Position numbers and translations under genes: made by a program. A stretch of 64,000 nt of DNA, from NCBI GenBank assembly GCA_022497155.1, contig MU385773.1, positions 186,001 through 250,000 of the forward strand, written 5' to 3'. Origin of the DNA: Whalleya microplaca. Its lineage: Eukaryota > Ascomycota > Sordariomycetes > Xylariales > Xylariaceae. The notes beneath the pieces are model-generated. The model searched no databases and was not told where the DNA came from. It saw only the letters and a list, made by a program, of their open reading frames with translations. This document shows, in pieces, positions 41,265-53,496 of this stretch. Each line of letters opens with the position of its first letter. Position 1 is the first letter of the stretch.

Positions 41265-44200
41265 TCAGTCATAGTCCATCGTGGCGGTGGTAGAGTCGCT
41301 CCACATACCAGAACCCTCCTCTTCAATTTCGTCAACAGTAAGCCTGTCCATCGGTTCTAATACAGCTATCTTCAAGTTAGTAAAGAGAACATCAACTAAA
41401 TAAAAAGCCTAACGCGGCGGCATTGATTCTCTTACCTTGACAGAGTTCATGAAATTCTGTGTCGAGCCCATCGTCTATCTCGAGCCTAAAGTACACCTCG
41501 CACTTCTTGATAACCCGATCTAGAGGAACCACCGTATCTCGAGCTGCCTGTGTCGCACGAAGTACGTACGTATCCCGTAGATATTCAAGACAGGATATTC
41601 CGAGATGTCTAGCTGCAGAGTTCATTGCTTGCGATCTTTCTATTCCGCCGTTGTCTTTGTCGAATACAGGCGAAGGGCCGTGTCTGAAAAGCTTCTCCTG
41701 CACAAAACTATCCACGTCATCGCTAACTGTATGATCAATATAACCCAGCAGACCTGGAACCCATCGTGGAAGATTTTCTAAGCTATGCAGTTGAATCATC
41801 TCGCTGGTCTCATCTGTGCTTCGTGTACCTTCGTAGATGTCTCGTTGGAATTCAAAGAAAGACCGCCCTTCTGCGTTCTGCAAATTTCTGCAGTGATTTG
41901 ACACATCGTTGATAAGTCGGTGGACATTATCGCATTTCACGCTAGAACGGCAATAAGTCACAGCCACACGTAGATAAGGTGATACCATGTGGGCGACCAG
42001 CTCTCCGCTAATGCCAAGACGGACTGTCGACAAGATCCTCAGGTCTAGGGCACTGCTCATTCCCATGAGTCGACTGATAATGGAATCGGTTGCCACCGGA
42101 TTCTGGTTCAGTTGTATTAGCTTGTCCACAAAGATGTTTGCCTGGCCCCTAGCCCAGTCTTTGTGCAAGATGTTGACTTCATGCACCGTGAACGGAACTG
42201 TGTCCTCTGGAGTCACATACAGCAACCGACCTTCAGCCTGTTCGCTGAGTCTTGCATTCTCTAGCTCAGGGTCAATAACACTCAAGAGGGCGTCAACCAA
42301 TGCGATGATAGCGTCGTAACTCGGGGGTCTAGCCAACCGTCTTGACACTGCGTTTAGTAATCTCGCATACTGAGGCGGGAGGTCGAAGGCTGGATCAGCT
42401 GTGATCACCATGATAAGTTTCAGCAGGAGGTCCTTTTCCAGAAACATCATTGTTTCGTAACGTCCAAGTCTGGCGAAATCGACCATGGTACCGAAGTACT
42501 CGGGCCAAGAGTTGAGGCGCGTGTGAAACGTTTCCCAGACATACAGAAACATATCCAATGTTGTTTCAACTATGTCTGTATCACCTTCGCCCATGGGCAA
42601 TTCGCCATATTCCTCAGGATAAGCGACTTTGAGGCTGCTCAGAACGAATATTAAGGCTCTTCCCATATCCTGACGCACTAAGTGGTCGGAGTTCCTCTGC
42701 AGTAGCATTCGTAAAGCCTCCCGATGGCGTTTAAAGTAGTCGAAAAATGCGTAACAGCAGAGGGAGCAGCGTTGACATGCCTTCATTACTGAATCTTTAA
42801 GTCTATCGAAATGTGGCAGATCCTTAGCTCGTGATGCAACCTGATCTAGATGACCGAGGGCGATGCTCATGGCGAGGTTTTCCCTTTTGTGGTCGTCCGA
42901 GCATGTAATGGCCCATACATAATCGAGAGCCTGTATGACGAAAGGCACGTGATTGGGATCATAGAGACAGTGCCGCTGAACGGTTGACCAGTTGTCCTCT
43001 TTGACTTGTAACTCCAAATCGGGAGGAAGACGACACCGGAAAGGTCCGGATTGGCTTGGCAGGCTTTTCAGCATATCCTGCTCCTTCTCTAGAGAACTGG
43101 ATCTCTGATAGAACAGCATGTAAGCACTGAAGACCTTCTCGTAGGTGGTGCCAGCCTCGAAATGTGATCTATACTCGGGTCCTCCGAAGCATGCATTCTC
43201 CATCTGTGAGGGGTCCCACGGACCAACGATCTCATCGTTGAATTCAACCCACGACGCAGAGTTGTTCGCGCTCGGCCGTTCTCGAATAAAGGAATAGTAA
43301 TGACCCGACTCCGCCGTACCAGAATGCACAAGGACGCCGACCAATTCGAAAATGTCTGGCTCAGTATTACGGGACGGATCGCTAAGGTGTTCAATAGTGT
43401 AGGGTTGCATATCTATCTTGGAGGGGAACGGGAAGTAGTCGTTGATTTTGCTGCGCGTCAGAGTCCTCAGGTTGAAGTCGAACCTCTTGAGGTGGAAAAT
43501 CAGATTATTGGGGATGTCTTTGAGACATGCCCTTTTCACCGCGTCTACGTGGCGGTCGCAGTCTGAGCACTTGTACTTGTTATCTCCTTCCATTATCTCT
43601 CCATCGACATAGGCCTGGAGACTTTCCTCTAGACTCGCCTTGCCTTTGATGTCGCACTGGATAGCGGAGAAGGGCTCGATTCGCTCCGAGATGTGTTCGC
43701 ATTCATTCGACTTCACTTGTTGGACTAGCTCGCCTCCATAAATGGATCTCAGGGCCTTCTTCTCGCGTTCGGAGGGCAGCTGCGCCTCCCAACGGTCAAA
43801 GAGAAGATTGTAGAACTCGTCCACATCCATCTGGTTATGGATGTCGATGGGTGCCTCATCATACGTCATGATCTGGCTCACACAGGCTTGAGGCTCTACA
43901 AAACGACGGCGGCTGTCTTGCAGAAATGCAAAGAGCATCTGGGTCTCTTGGAGTAACTGGTGTGTCTCCGGGTTTCTGACTCTGGTGTTAAGCATGAAAC
44001 TGCGAAACCCGACGTTCATGAACAATTGAGTGAAAAGCGAGTTCAAATAACATGTGTTCGATAGATTTCGTAATCCAGAGTATCCGCAAGGCGTTCTAAT
44101 CGCGTTCGTTCTCTCAAAGAGTTGAGGAAGCTCATACATGTACGACTCGATTCCAGCGTCGTCGCGATACGAAGTCAATGTATCAAGATTTTGGAGTAAT

Positions 44201-47200
44201 CTAGTAGATCGCACTACATCGTCTTTGGCAAGGGCGAATATAATGTCGCAAAGCATGGTCCGAGAAGCCGGATGTAGAATGACTTGTGGTACCAATGGTC
44301 CGCGTTCATCGTCAGGCGGGAAAAGGTGGCGCGAAAATAATCTTTCCGGAAAGTCTGAAGCGAATTGAAATTCTCCCTTCTTGGCATAGACCTCTTTAAT
44401 GCCGATGTGCAAGATCGTGATAAGTCCGTGGGCTACAGAATCCTTGTCTGCTGGGAGTGAGATGTCCTCTGTTGATTTGTGAGAGAGCAAAAGCTCTCCC
44501 CACTGCCTGAGAGAGGACGGCAAGTCAACAATGCTAGATTTTGCCTCATTAAGCCTCGCCAACAACTGGATGGTCAGTAAGAACAACTCTTCGCATTTGG
44601 CTGGTTCAGCCGCTGCTCGAGGGACAAGGCGCAATACGATGGGCCAGAATAATTCTGCGAACTGTATACCCGAAGTGCCTTTACCATGAAGGCTCTTGTC
44701 AGCAATCAGTCTGGTTATGCTTCTTCTTACTATTTGGCGGGGATCGAAAAGAAGGTTTTCTATCACTTCCTGTATTTGAATCTGATCATAGAATGTCGTC
44801 CAGAATTCCTTGTTTCTTGTGCAAGATTCGAGCAACGCTTCAAAAGACCAGGTGATTAGATCGATGCTGTCATTACTTGTCTGGGCCGCTGCCGCACTTG
44901 CGAGTATGACTAATAGGCGCTTCGAGAGATCTGGCGTCAGGAATCGCTTCACAGCCCCGATTTTCACGGTTTCTTTACAAGATTAGCTAAGTGTCAAATG
45001 AAGAAATGAGAGGATATGAATGAAAATAGAGATAGGATTTAGTGAAAGGCCATGAAATCGTTTTCAAACCGTACCTTTTAATAGTTGGACGAATCCGTCA
45101 ACAAGTTGAAGGCTCAACTGTATTTGCATGGCTTCACTGGAACATTGACCAACGACATCGGGATCGCAGATCGCTGCGACAATCAATGACATTGCCCTCA
45201 CCAGAGCTTCTCGCTGGTCATCGCTAGTCTGTTGCTGACTCTCGACATCTAGTGAAGATGTCTGCATGACGCTACTCTTGAGACGGCGAGTACTCAGATA
45301 CTCCCGGAGTGCGTGGATGGCGTATAACGATTTGAAGGGCTGGCCAAGAGGAAATATATCTTTGTAAGATGCTGACGAGTCGTCAAAGACCGCCAAGATA
45401 GAGTCATCAGCCGGGAGCGATATCAAGAAATGATAGATCTAGGGATTGATTAGCAGGAACATAATTTTAACATAATACAATGGGATGGAGTAGAACGATT
45501 ACCTCTCGTGCCAAGTTCTCTTCCATGCTTAAACAATCCCAGAGGTCCTGAAAATGGCCGAGAATCTCGATATCAAGCGGGGAAGCCCCCGGTTTGATAC
45601 GCACAGGCGAAGATGCGACTCCCAACTCCCTTTTTACCAAGATCAAGCCACTCTTGATATCGAGATCTTCTATAGACTTGCAAATATCAGTATCTGACGG
45701 TGCCAGCGGTTGTCCGCGATGGTATAACCGATAGTTGTCAAAACCAGTGGCTTCACGCAGACTGGCAAGGAGCGATGCCGCCGTGTTCTTAAGCCCGATA
45801 TCCAGGGGCTTCACTTCGCTCTGCTGGTCGCCATCAAAAGATTGATACTTCAAGTCTGCCGGGTCGCCATCAACTGGGCTGGGCGTCTGAAGCATGAGAG
45901 ACCGCAAATCCGGGGCTGCGAAATGGGGCCTATTTTGCAACGTCCTGAGGAGCGTGATGAGCACCTGTAAGGACCTGGTGAACTGTAGTTCCTGTTCTAT
46001 ATGTTGATCATCGGTTGCTACGATTACCATCGGCTCATCATCTCCGCTTGCCGTCCCGTCACTAAAGGCTTTTAATCTTTGTGCAGCATTCCTAAGCTGC
46101 TGTAAGCACCTTTGGACGAGGGCAAAGTGGACCCGACGTGCACGATGCAAAGGATACGACATGATCGACTTGCTGTCAACATATATATCGCTAACGAGCG
46201 TGAAGATCGCGTCATCCTCGATAGTATGACTTGGAGCCGTCAGGATCATTTGCCAGAGGAGCTCAAGGCCAGCGGACTTGAGGCTATCCTCGTCATCGAG
46301 AGTGACACTAGTGACACTGTTGAGATCGTTCACAAGGGGCACAATGGCCTCCCTAATGAATGCAAGAGACCCTGCACAATAGCAGCTAGGAGGTAATCTC
46401 GGTAGGTATTCCCGTAGGCAAGCGTTTATGAAAGGATTCTCAAGGCGGGTCCGCTTAAGAGCCAAGTTCAAGTCCTCCCAAGCAACTTTTCTATCATCTT
46501 GACAAGCAGCGCCGTTGCCGACCAAAAGGTCCCAGAGGCGGCGACCCAGATCGGAGTCGATCGTGGCGCCATGACATAGAATGATATTAGAGATGATCTT
46601 CCGGCGGGCCATACTGATGGGATGTGCGTAGACGGGCGCGAAGCCCACTGCCTGAGCATATGCGATGGTAGACTCGAGCTCGTCAACAAGGCGCCGAGTC
46701 AGATCGTGTTCAGAAATCAGGATTTGCATCCCTGGAGCGGAACCCATAATGCTACTGATCACTTCAAGACTTCCCGATGTCGTGTTAGATTTGGCAGCGA
46801 TGTCTTGCACACATGCCATCCATATCGTCTGGCGCCCTGCAGGGTTGGGTCCTATTTGTAGAAGATTTGTAAATCTTGCCAGAATGAACTGGTGAATTTC
46901 TGGATACGCTATAGAGCCTTGTGGCCCGTAAATAGAAGATTCCTGGAGCAATCGAACGCATATCTTGTACGGGGCTAGAGGTACGAGTTGGTAAGGGAGG
47001 ACTTTTTCTTGCATCTGCTTCGTAACGTGTTCGAAAAGCTCCCGCATGCAAGCAGAGAAGGAATCTATCGAGACGCTGTGAAACTTTTCACATATGTACG
47101 AGAGACTGTCCAGATCGAGGAGGACGATAACCTTGGACATCATACGAACTAGGGCATCTGATATCCGGGGATCCTGGGTGGACGTCAAGGTCTGCCAAAA

Positions 47201-49170
47201 CAACTCTGTCTGCGCGGCGGTATATGTTTTGGTGACAGCCAAGAATCCGACAATATTAAAGCTGGCCTGGGTGATCTCTGGGTGGCAGGTCGGGCCAAGG
47301 ATATAGTCGACAATTCCGGTGCTCGCGAGATAACCAGACAAATATCGAAGATATTCCAAATATGGAGTGTCCTCCACAATTTCCTGGCGGCCCTGGTAGT
47401 TTTTCCACTGGCATACCAGGTCATCACATAGCATGGATGCTGCCCCAACTCTAAGTTGCATTTGGCGCGATCGAACCATTTTACAGAGCACGTCCAGCCG
47501 CCATTGGAAAGAAATCGCCTCGTACGTAAATCGCTCTATTACGCCCAGGTTCTGTTGGCGGTGGTCTTGTATAAGCTTGGTAGCTTCAGCACTGTTGCCG
47601 TGCAAACTGTACTTGAGAATGCTGGTCAGACTATTAACAAGGCAGGTCGCGGTGTCGGAAGCTAGATTGTTGGTACACTTGTCGATGACAACCTCTAGAG
47701 CGTTCGAGACAACCGTGAAGTGCTTGAGCCCCAAGACCAAATTCTTTCTTGACCGCTCAACAAGTGGTGAGGAATAATTTACAGGGCACAACTGCTTCTG
47801 GTAGCTGTCCCGTACGAGGCTGTCTGCGAGCTGAGAGCATCCAAAAACGCTTTCCATCACCTTTTTCGGATAGCGGAGTAGCTTGCTCGTAAGAAGTTCA
47901 GCGAATCCGTTTAGCTGGTTCAAAGAACTGCCGTAACTTGCTTGAAAAACGTCGAGCGACTCCGAATATACCGAACCGTTTGTATTCGGATAGCCATTTG
48001 TATTCGAGAGTTGGCTGTCGTCTCTGAGTACTAGGCCGCCAAAGAATCTCAGAAAGGGAGGAGAAACCAAGTCAAAGTCGGCATCATCCGTTCTTGAGAC
48101 TTGAACCAGCGTTCGGTAATCAATCGCGAGGAGAAAGCTCGTCAGCCTGGCTACTTGTATGAACAACTGGCAAATAAGGTCTCGAGTTTCTCTAGACTTC
48201 GAGTAGGCGTGCCTGGCAAGAATATAGTATTAGTTGGGGGCCATGCAATTGGTACGGCAACTAGACCAAACTTCTAAACTTACCGATGCGCTATAGTATA
48301 GAACAAATCAGGAAGCGCCTGCCAGAATGGTCTGTTCTCTTGGAATGTTTCCATCACCAGAAGGTAAAGGTTAGGATCGGCGTATGCGAGATAGCTCTCT
48401 AGCCACCTGTGCACTCCGTGGAGGACCTCGTCGACATGTGTAGGCTCTAAGGTGCGGTTAGATATATGATGAAGTGAAGGGGACTCTCTCGACGCACGCT
48501 GTCGGAAGTAATTCACGAGACGAGACACAGTGTCATAGTATGTCTCGCCATCGCCATGATACGGAAAGTCGAGCATAGCAGCACTGAACTGTGCCGCCCT
48601 TCCATCTGCAAGAAGCGAGACATGGGGATCTGCACCAGAGAAGGCGAGATCATCCTCGATGTCTTCGAAAGACACATTTGGTGCTTCAGGGCTGTCGAGT
48701 TCAGACGGCGAGGACGGCGCCTCCTCAGCCGGAGGCGCTGGCGTCATGTTGACCTCGGACTCTTCCACGCTGATCTTTATATCGTCTTTCTGGAAATGTG
48801 CGGGTGTGGGGGAAGTAGGGGACGCGGGAGTAGCCTCGAGGCTATCGGCGTTTCTCAAGTTGATCGTGACCTTGCTCGACACGGGCTCGGCGGCAGGTTC
48901 TGGTTCGGGCCGGACCGGGGTGCTCGGAGGCACGGGCTCTGGGGTGTCGACCTTCATGAGGTTGGATTCAGAGGGAATCTCCGAGGGAATGGTGGTGGCA
49001 CACTGGGAGGGTACGGTGTCAATGGATGCACTTCTAGAGCCGGATAAGGACGTCCTGCGACGTTTCCGGGCGGAGAGGTCGCCGTCGTCGAAGGGGTTCG
49101 GTCGGGTCGAGCAAGGCTCAGAGGAGATGGCACGTTCTCGTGACTCGGATGATCTCGAATCTTGGTCCAT
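41265..49170 (-). CDS. Very large ubiquitin-specific protease (USP9X/USP34-like)
   Basis: Five exons, 49170-48284, 48212-45503, 45438-45075, 44972-41436 and 41365-41265, encode 2532 residues; all splice phases close. The N-terminus (about 1-180) is acidic and disordered. About 1300 residues of helical, ARM/HEAT-like sequence follow, with a ubiquitin-like segment near 1120 (YRLYHRGQPLAPSDTD). The catalytic USP domain starts near 1620: GYSGLRNLSNTCYLNSL carries the nucleophilic Cys, MDVDEFYNLLFDRW is the Gln/Asp box region, a zinc-binding CxxC pair lies in KYKCSDCDRHVD, and GHYYSFIRER holds the catalytic His. A long helical C-terminal extension ends in EEEGSGMWSDSTTATMDYD. Such giant USPs remove ubiquitin from trafficking and signalling proteins. 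The usual GLxNLGxTC reads GLRNLSNTC here, with Ser for the second Gly. The final short exon was identified by phase and its acidic end. Confidence 0.92.
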
Positions 49171-50016
49171 CTGGATCTGGCTGACACAAACGGGAGGAAG
49201 AGGTGTTGTGGAGCTCCAGACAAAGCTTCAGGCGTTCGCGCGAGAGGGCTCGCCGGTTGCTGGTGGACTCCAGAATTAGCATGTGGGTTGTGTTGAAGTG
49301 TGAAATAAGCGGGGTAGAATGGAATGGCGGGAGAAGAAGAATAGAAGAATGGGAGAGGAGGCAATTAAAAGATCTACAATGGTATCAAAATAGACGAGAG
49401 AGGGAAAAAAACCAGTGCCCCCGGCTCGCAGGAGGTGCCTTGGTGGGTGATATGTTGACGGGGGGGATGGGATAAAGTACGTGTAGCTGATGTGGTTTTG
49501 TGATATGGGACATTGGAGAAGCTCCAGCTACTTTTTTTGGTGGTGACGGGGGGGGATTTTGTCTGGGTCTGGGCTTTTTTGGCTGGCTGTACCCTGGGCA
49601 GTGGGCAGGCTGGGATTTGTTTGGCGTGAGCTATGGTGGGGGAGGGGCGTGTGGAGTAGACAGATGGGAAGGAGGCCGCAGCTACCTGTGCTCCTCCCAC
49701 GTACATACCATGCGAGTTATGTATCTCGGCCAGCTAGGTACCGTCGCTAGGTCAAATCGGATGCTTTAGTGGTTTGGGTACCTAGGTAGTGACTTAGTAA
49801 TGGTGCACTAGGTGCGGATGTATGTATGTAGGTCCAAATGCCTGGGTATGCAGTGTGTAGGTACCTCACACAACCACAATAATAATAATAATTGAGGTCG
49901 GGTAGGCAGGTCCACGACAAGTTGAAATCTTGAATCTTGAATAAGTGGACGACGGGTGGAAGGGATGGAAGTTCCTGCATTTATGGAGCTTCCATGGAAG
50001 TGCAGTGCAGCGGTGC

Positions 50017-50047
50017 AGAAGGCAGAAGGCAGAAGGCAGAAGGCAGA
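50017..50047. repeat. 7-bp minisatellite, AGAAGGC-type
   Basis: Four to five contiguous units of AGAAGGC, followed by the degenerate AGACGGAAGGC. Confidence 0.85.
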
Positions 50048-50223
50048 CGGAAGGCAGGGCCAGGTAAACATACCATGGGAGAGAAGACTAAAAAACCATT
50101 GATCAATGAGAGACAGGAAACGGATGGTCAGGCGAGGAAGCATTGCAGGTACCGAAACTCAAAAAATCGAGGATCGAACTTACAGTCAGATTGGTATATG
50201 TAGGTAAGTCAGTCCACAGGCGG

Positions 50224-50263
50224 TCTTGCAGTCTTGCAGTCTTGCAGTCTTGCAGTCTTGTCA
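50224..50263. repeat. 8-bp minisatellite, TCTTGCAG x5
   Basis: Five perfect TCTTGCAG units plus a partial sixth. Perfect copies imply recent slippage, and the locus should be length-variable among strains. Confidence 0.9.
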
Positions 50264-52561
50264 AAGGCAAACAAGGTGCTGGAACGATCCTGGAAGTGGG
50301 GTAAAGGTTTAGTAATTGTGTAGGTAGTTGAGTACGTAGGTAGGTACCTCTGTACCTAGCACAGCACACGGTCTGTACCTTACCTTGAATCTTGACTGAT
50401 TGATTGACAGGTGACTTGCCTTGCCTTGCCAGCTTGCGAGGCTCTCAATAATTCAGGTAGTAAATTGGTTCGTCTTGCTATGCAGGTATGATACTCGGGC
50501 GATGTCTGATATACCTATGTAGGTAGGTATTCTGAGATCGGAATTCTGTATCCTAGCTGCCTAGCATCAATTATGGGTATCTTGCATACGTACGTGTATG
50601 AATGTACCTATGTAGCCAGTGGTAAGTATCTAGGTAGTAGTCGGTAACGGGCCATAGTATGGGGTCAAAATACATACATACCTAGGACAGGGTATATAGT
50701 TGGGTAAGTGAATGCCAGAAATGTACATGTGTAGTACGGCGATGGTTAGGTAAGGTGTGCACATGTGGCTTGGCAGATTCAACAGCTCCAAGTGGAACAA
50801 CACATAAACTTGCAACGCCTGTAAAGCTGCGAAGCTAGAAAGCTTATTATACCCTAGGTAGGTATGTAGTTGGCCGATCCAAGCTTTGCCTAGTACGTGT
50901 AGTGGGTTTGTGCTCTACCGCATCAACTAGGCCAGGCAAACCGGCTGCACAGTCTCAACAGCTGACAGGCTGACAGGCTGACAGACTGGATTGTGAATGG
51001 CCAAAGAGACTGCAACAATGATGAAATACGTTGAGATTTTATAGGCTGGTGTTTGGCATAAAGATCAGGCAGTGCTGGCTTTTGTGCATGCAAAGAACAT
51101 TCACTGACTGAAGTACTTGATGTGGAATAGCAAGAAAAGAACACCTGATGGGATTATGTAATCTGACATGTCCAATCCATCCATACATGTACCTAGGTAT
51201 CAATTTAAACTCCCTCAAGTGCCTGAGCAGATCTACCTAGGTAGGCTTGTGTACGCAGAAAGCAAACTTTACTTGGCTTAGCCACAATGGGGTGGGAGAC
51301 CTCAAAGGATTCTCGATCATGGTGAATAGGCTGGAAAGACTTAGTCAAAACCTCGGGATAGATTCCCCTATCAATGTCGACTAAAGACCATTGATAGACG
51401 TCCAATACATGTGCAAATATTGGAGTCATTCATGCATAAAATTTAGGATACTATAAATTCCTCGGCCATCTTCCTATTCGCAATCTCAAAGCAATACTGC
51501 GAGTAGGCTAGCCATGGGGGCAAACACCATGGGGGAGGAGACCGTGCTGGAAACAGATGGGCAAATGGTGGCTCGACTAAATGCCGTTTATCAATTTGGG
51601 AATTCCTGATATTTAAATTTCAAGATTCTGTCTAATTGAACCAGAGTGTAACAGTATCCTTCTCCTCAAGCCTTCTATATTCGTATTGCTCGAGGCCATT
51701 TCTTCACTACCGTAGCCCGTGGAACTTTTTGATATATTCCTATTTACAGGCATATCGTGGCAACTTCTATTGTTAGAACTAGAGAGGGCATAGTTCAAGG
51801 TCCATCCATGTCAATTATGTATCTCTTGGCTTTTTAAACCGACGGTAGCTCCCAGAGAGACCATACATGTATATATGCTGATTAGAGACGAATATGTGCC
51901 TGATCAATGCTTAGATCCAATCAATCAATGGTCTCGACTCCTACACAGCATATCATTACGATTCTAAACTCGTCTAAACCAGACCTGTAAGCATTTTACT
52001 CATTACCTATAAAACAAACCAAATGTCGATATCTGGGTACCTATACATGAATATTCTTTCAGACAGCACCTAAGATAGTTCACGTCTGCTAGTCTTAGTA
52101 GGCTTTTCCCCATATTAATGAACTAAATATGTGTCCGACATTCATATTACAGCGGCGACGTCATAATGCTCCCCTGAAGCTACCTACCTACAGCAGATGT
52201 CCATAGGTAACCTTGCCGTTGGCATGGTGGGGACCTCAGCTGTAAGATTCTGAAGATGTTCCAGAACATCTGCCACGCCTTATTGCATGTGGATACTACC
52301 ACTGTAGGTTAGGTAATTTAGTTATGTACATGCTATATATATCAAATTTGACATTATTTACAACCTCAAACACTTCAATATATCCAGTCGCATCACGCCG
52401 TCGTCCACCCGGACATCCAGACACCCAATTTATTATTTGCAAGGAAAGTCGCCTAATAATCTAGGGCAACACTCGGGACACAAATCTTCTTATAGGTACC
52501 CAACACGAAATATAGCACACAGCAGCAATAGGTAGCCATTTGCAATCCTGGCTCATTGACA

Positions 52562-53496
52562 ATGGAGAAAAAGAAGATCATGTATCAGCTAGACACGCCA
52601 TATTCAGCAGTGTCATGGTAAGTCCCACAACCCCCAGCAGCTTTGAGCAACCGAAGCTGACAGATTTCCTAATGTAGGCCACAGATAACCTTCGAAGACC
52701 AAGACACAATCTTGGAGCTTCTATGCACGTGAGTCAAGAGGTTACCATGCATCGCAAATATCAGACACTACATCATATCTCCGGCTTGATCTATGTACAT
52801 CTAGCTTATTCTCACCAATAACTATCAATGCCGATAGAGGCTGCAGGCCCCTGGTACTAACTACACGGTCTTCATAGCTTGCTTACACCATTGGGTCGTT
52901 ACCGCGTAGAACATATTCAGCCGTCAAGGGGCAAACGCGACAAGAAACGGAAACGCAGAACACCAGGTCTCCCTGCTTCGGATTTGTCGCTTCCTCCTAT
53001 TCCAGAGCTCAACTCTTATATCGATGTAGGATTGCCGGCCGTGACTCGTTGTTTGCAAGAGATGGCTTCAATGAGTGGCGATCCGGATTCTACAATGGAA
53101 GACAACCCGTCCAGTAGTAAATCTTCGAGTACTCGCTGCTATTCGGCTATTTATGTTGCTCGCTCTGGACAGCCTAATACCCTAAATGGTCATCTTCCTC
53201 AGATGGTAACTGTTGCCTCGAAGGCAGATCCGAAGCGGACACCCATCAGGCTGGTGGGACTGTCGAAGGATTGCGAAGAGCGACTATCAGCGTCCTTGGG
53301 TATTCCTCGTGTTTCTTGCATCGGTATTCGAGAAGACGCTCCCAACTCCAAGGCATTGGTAGACTTCACTCGGAAGCATGTCCCAGTCATCGAGGTGCCG
53401 TGGTTGGAGGAGGCGAGGCGTGCTGAGCATCGGGAGACCAACATCAATACGATCGAGACATCTATTGGCATCAGGAAACAGCCACGCCTGGGATAA
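52562..53496 (+). CDS. POP3: RNase P/MRP subunit POP3
   Basis: Three exons, 52562-52617, 52678-52728 and 52878-53496, encode 241 residues. The first two exons are tiny (MEKKKIMYQLDTPYSAVSW, then PQITFEDQDTILELLC). The third begins TLLTPLGRYRVEHIQPSRGK followed by the basic stretch RDKKRKRR. The core has the L7Ae/Pop3-type alternation: CYSAIYVARSGQPNTLNGHL, PIRLVGLSKDCEERLSASLG, RVSCIGIREDAP, and ends near HVPVIEVPWLEEA. Pop3 is a protein subunit of the nuclear ribonucleases P (tRNA 5' processing) and MRP (rRNA processing). A 149-nt second intron contains several decoy acceptors; the one at 52877 was chosen because it restores LLCTLLTPLG. Slightly longer than the yeast protein, as usual in filamentous fungi. 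Confidence 0.87.

Larger units (their letters stand above)
49171..52561. other. Divergent intergenic region with minisatellites, 3.4 kb
   Basis: Lies between the starts of the deubiquitinase (minus) and POP3 (plus). No gene is supported. It is rich in short tandem repeats and in AGGTAGGT/TACCTAGGTA sequence (exact TACCTAGGTA at 49779, 51190 and 51234). GCTGACAG is repeated three times near 50961-50984. Confidence 0.55.
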
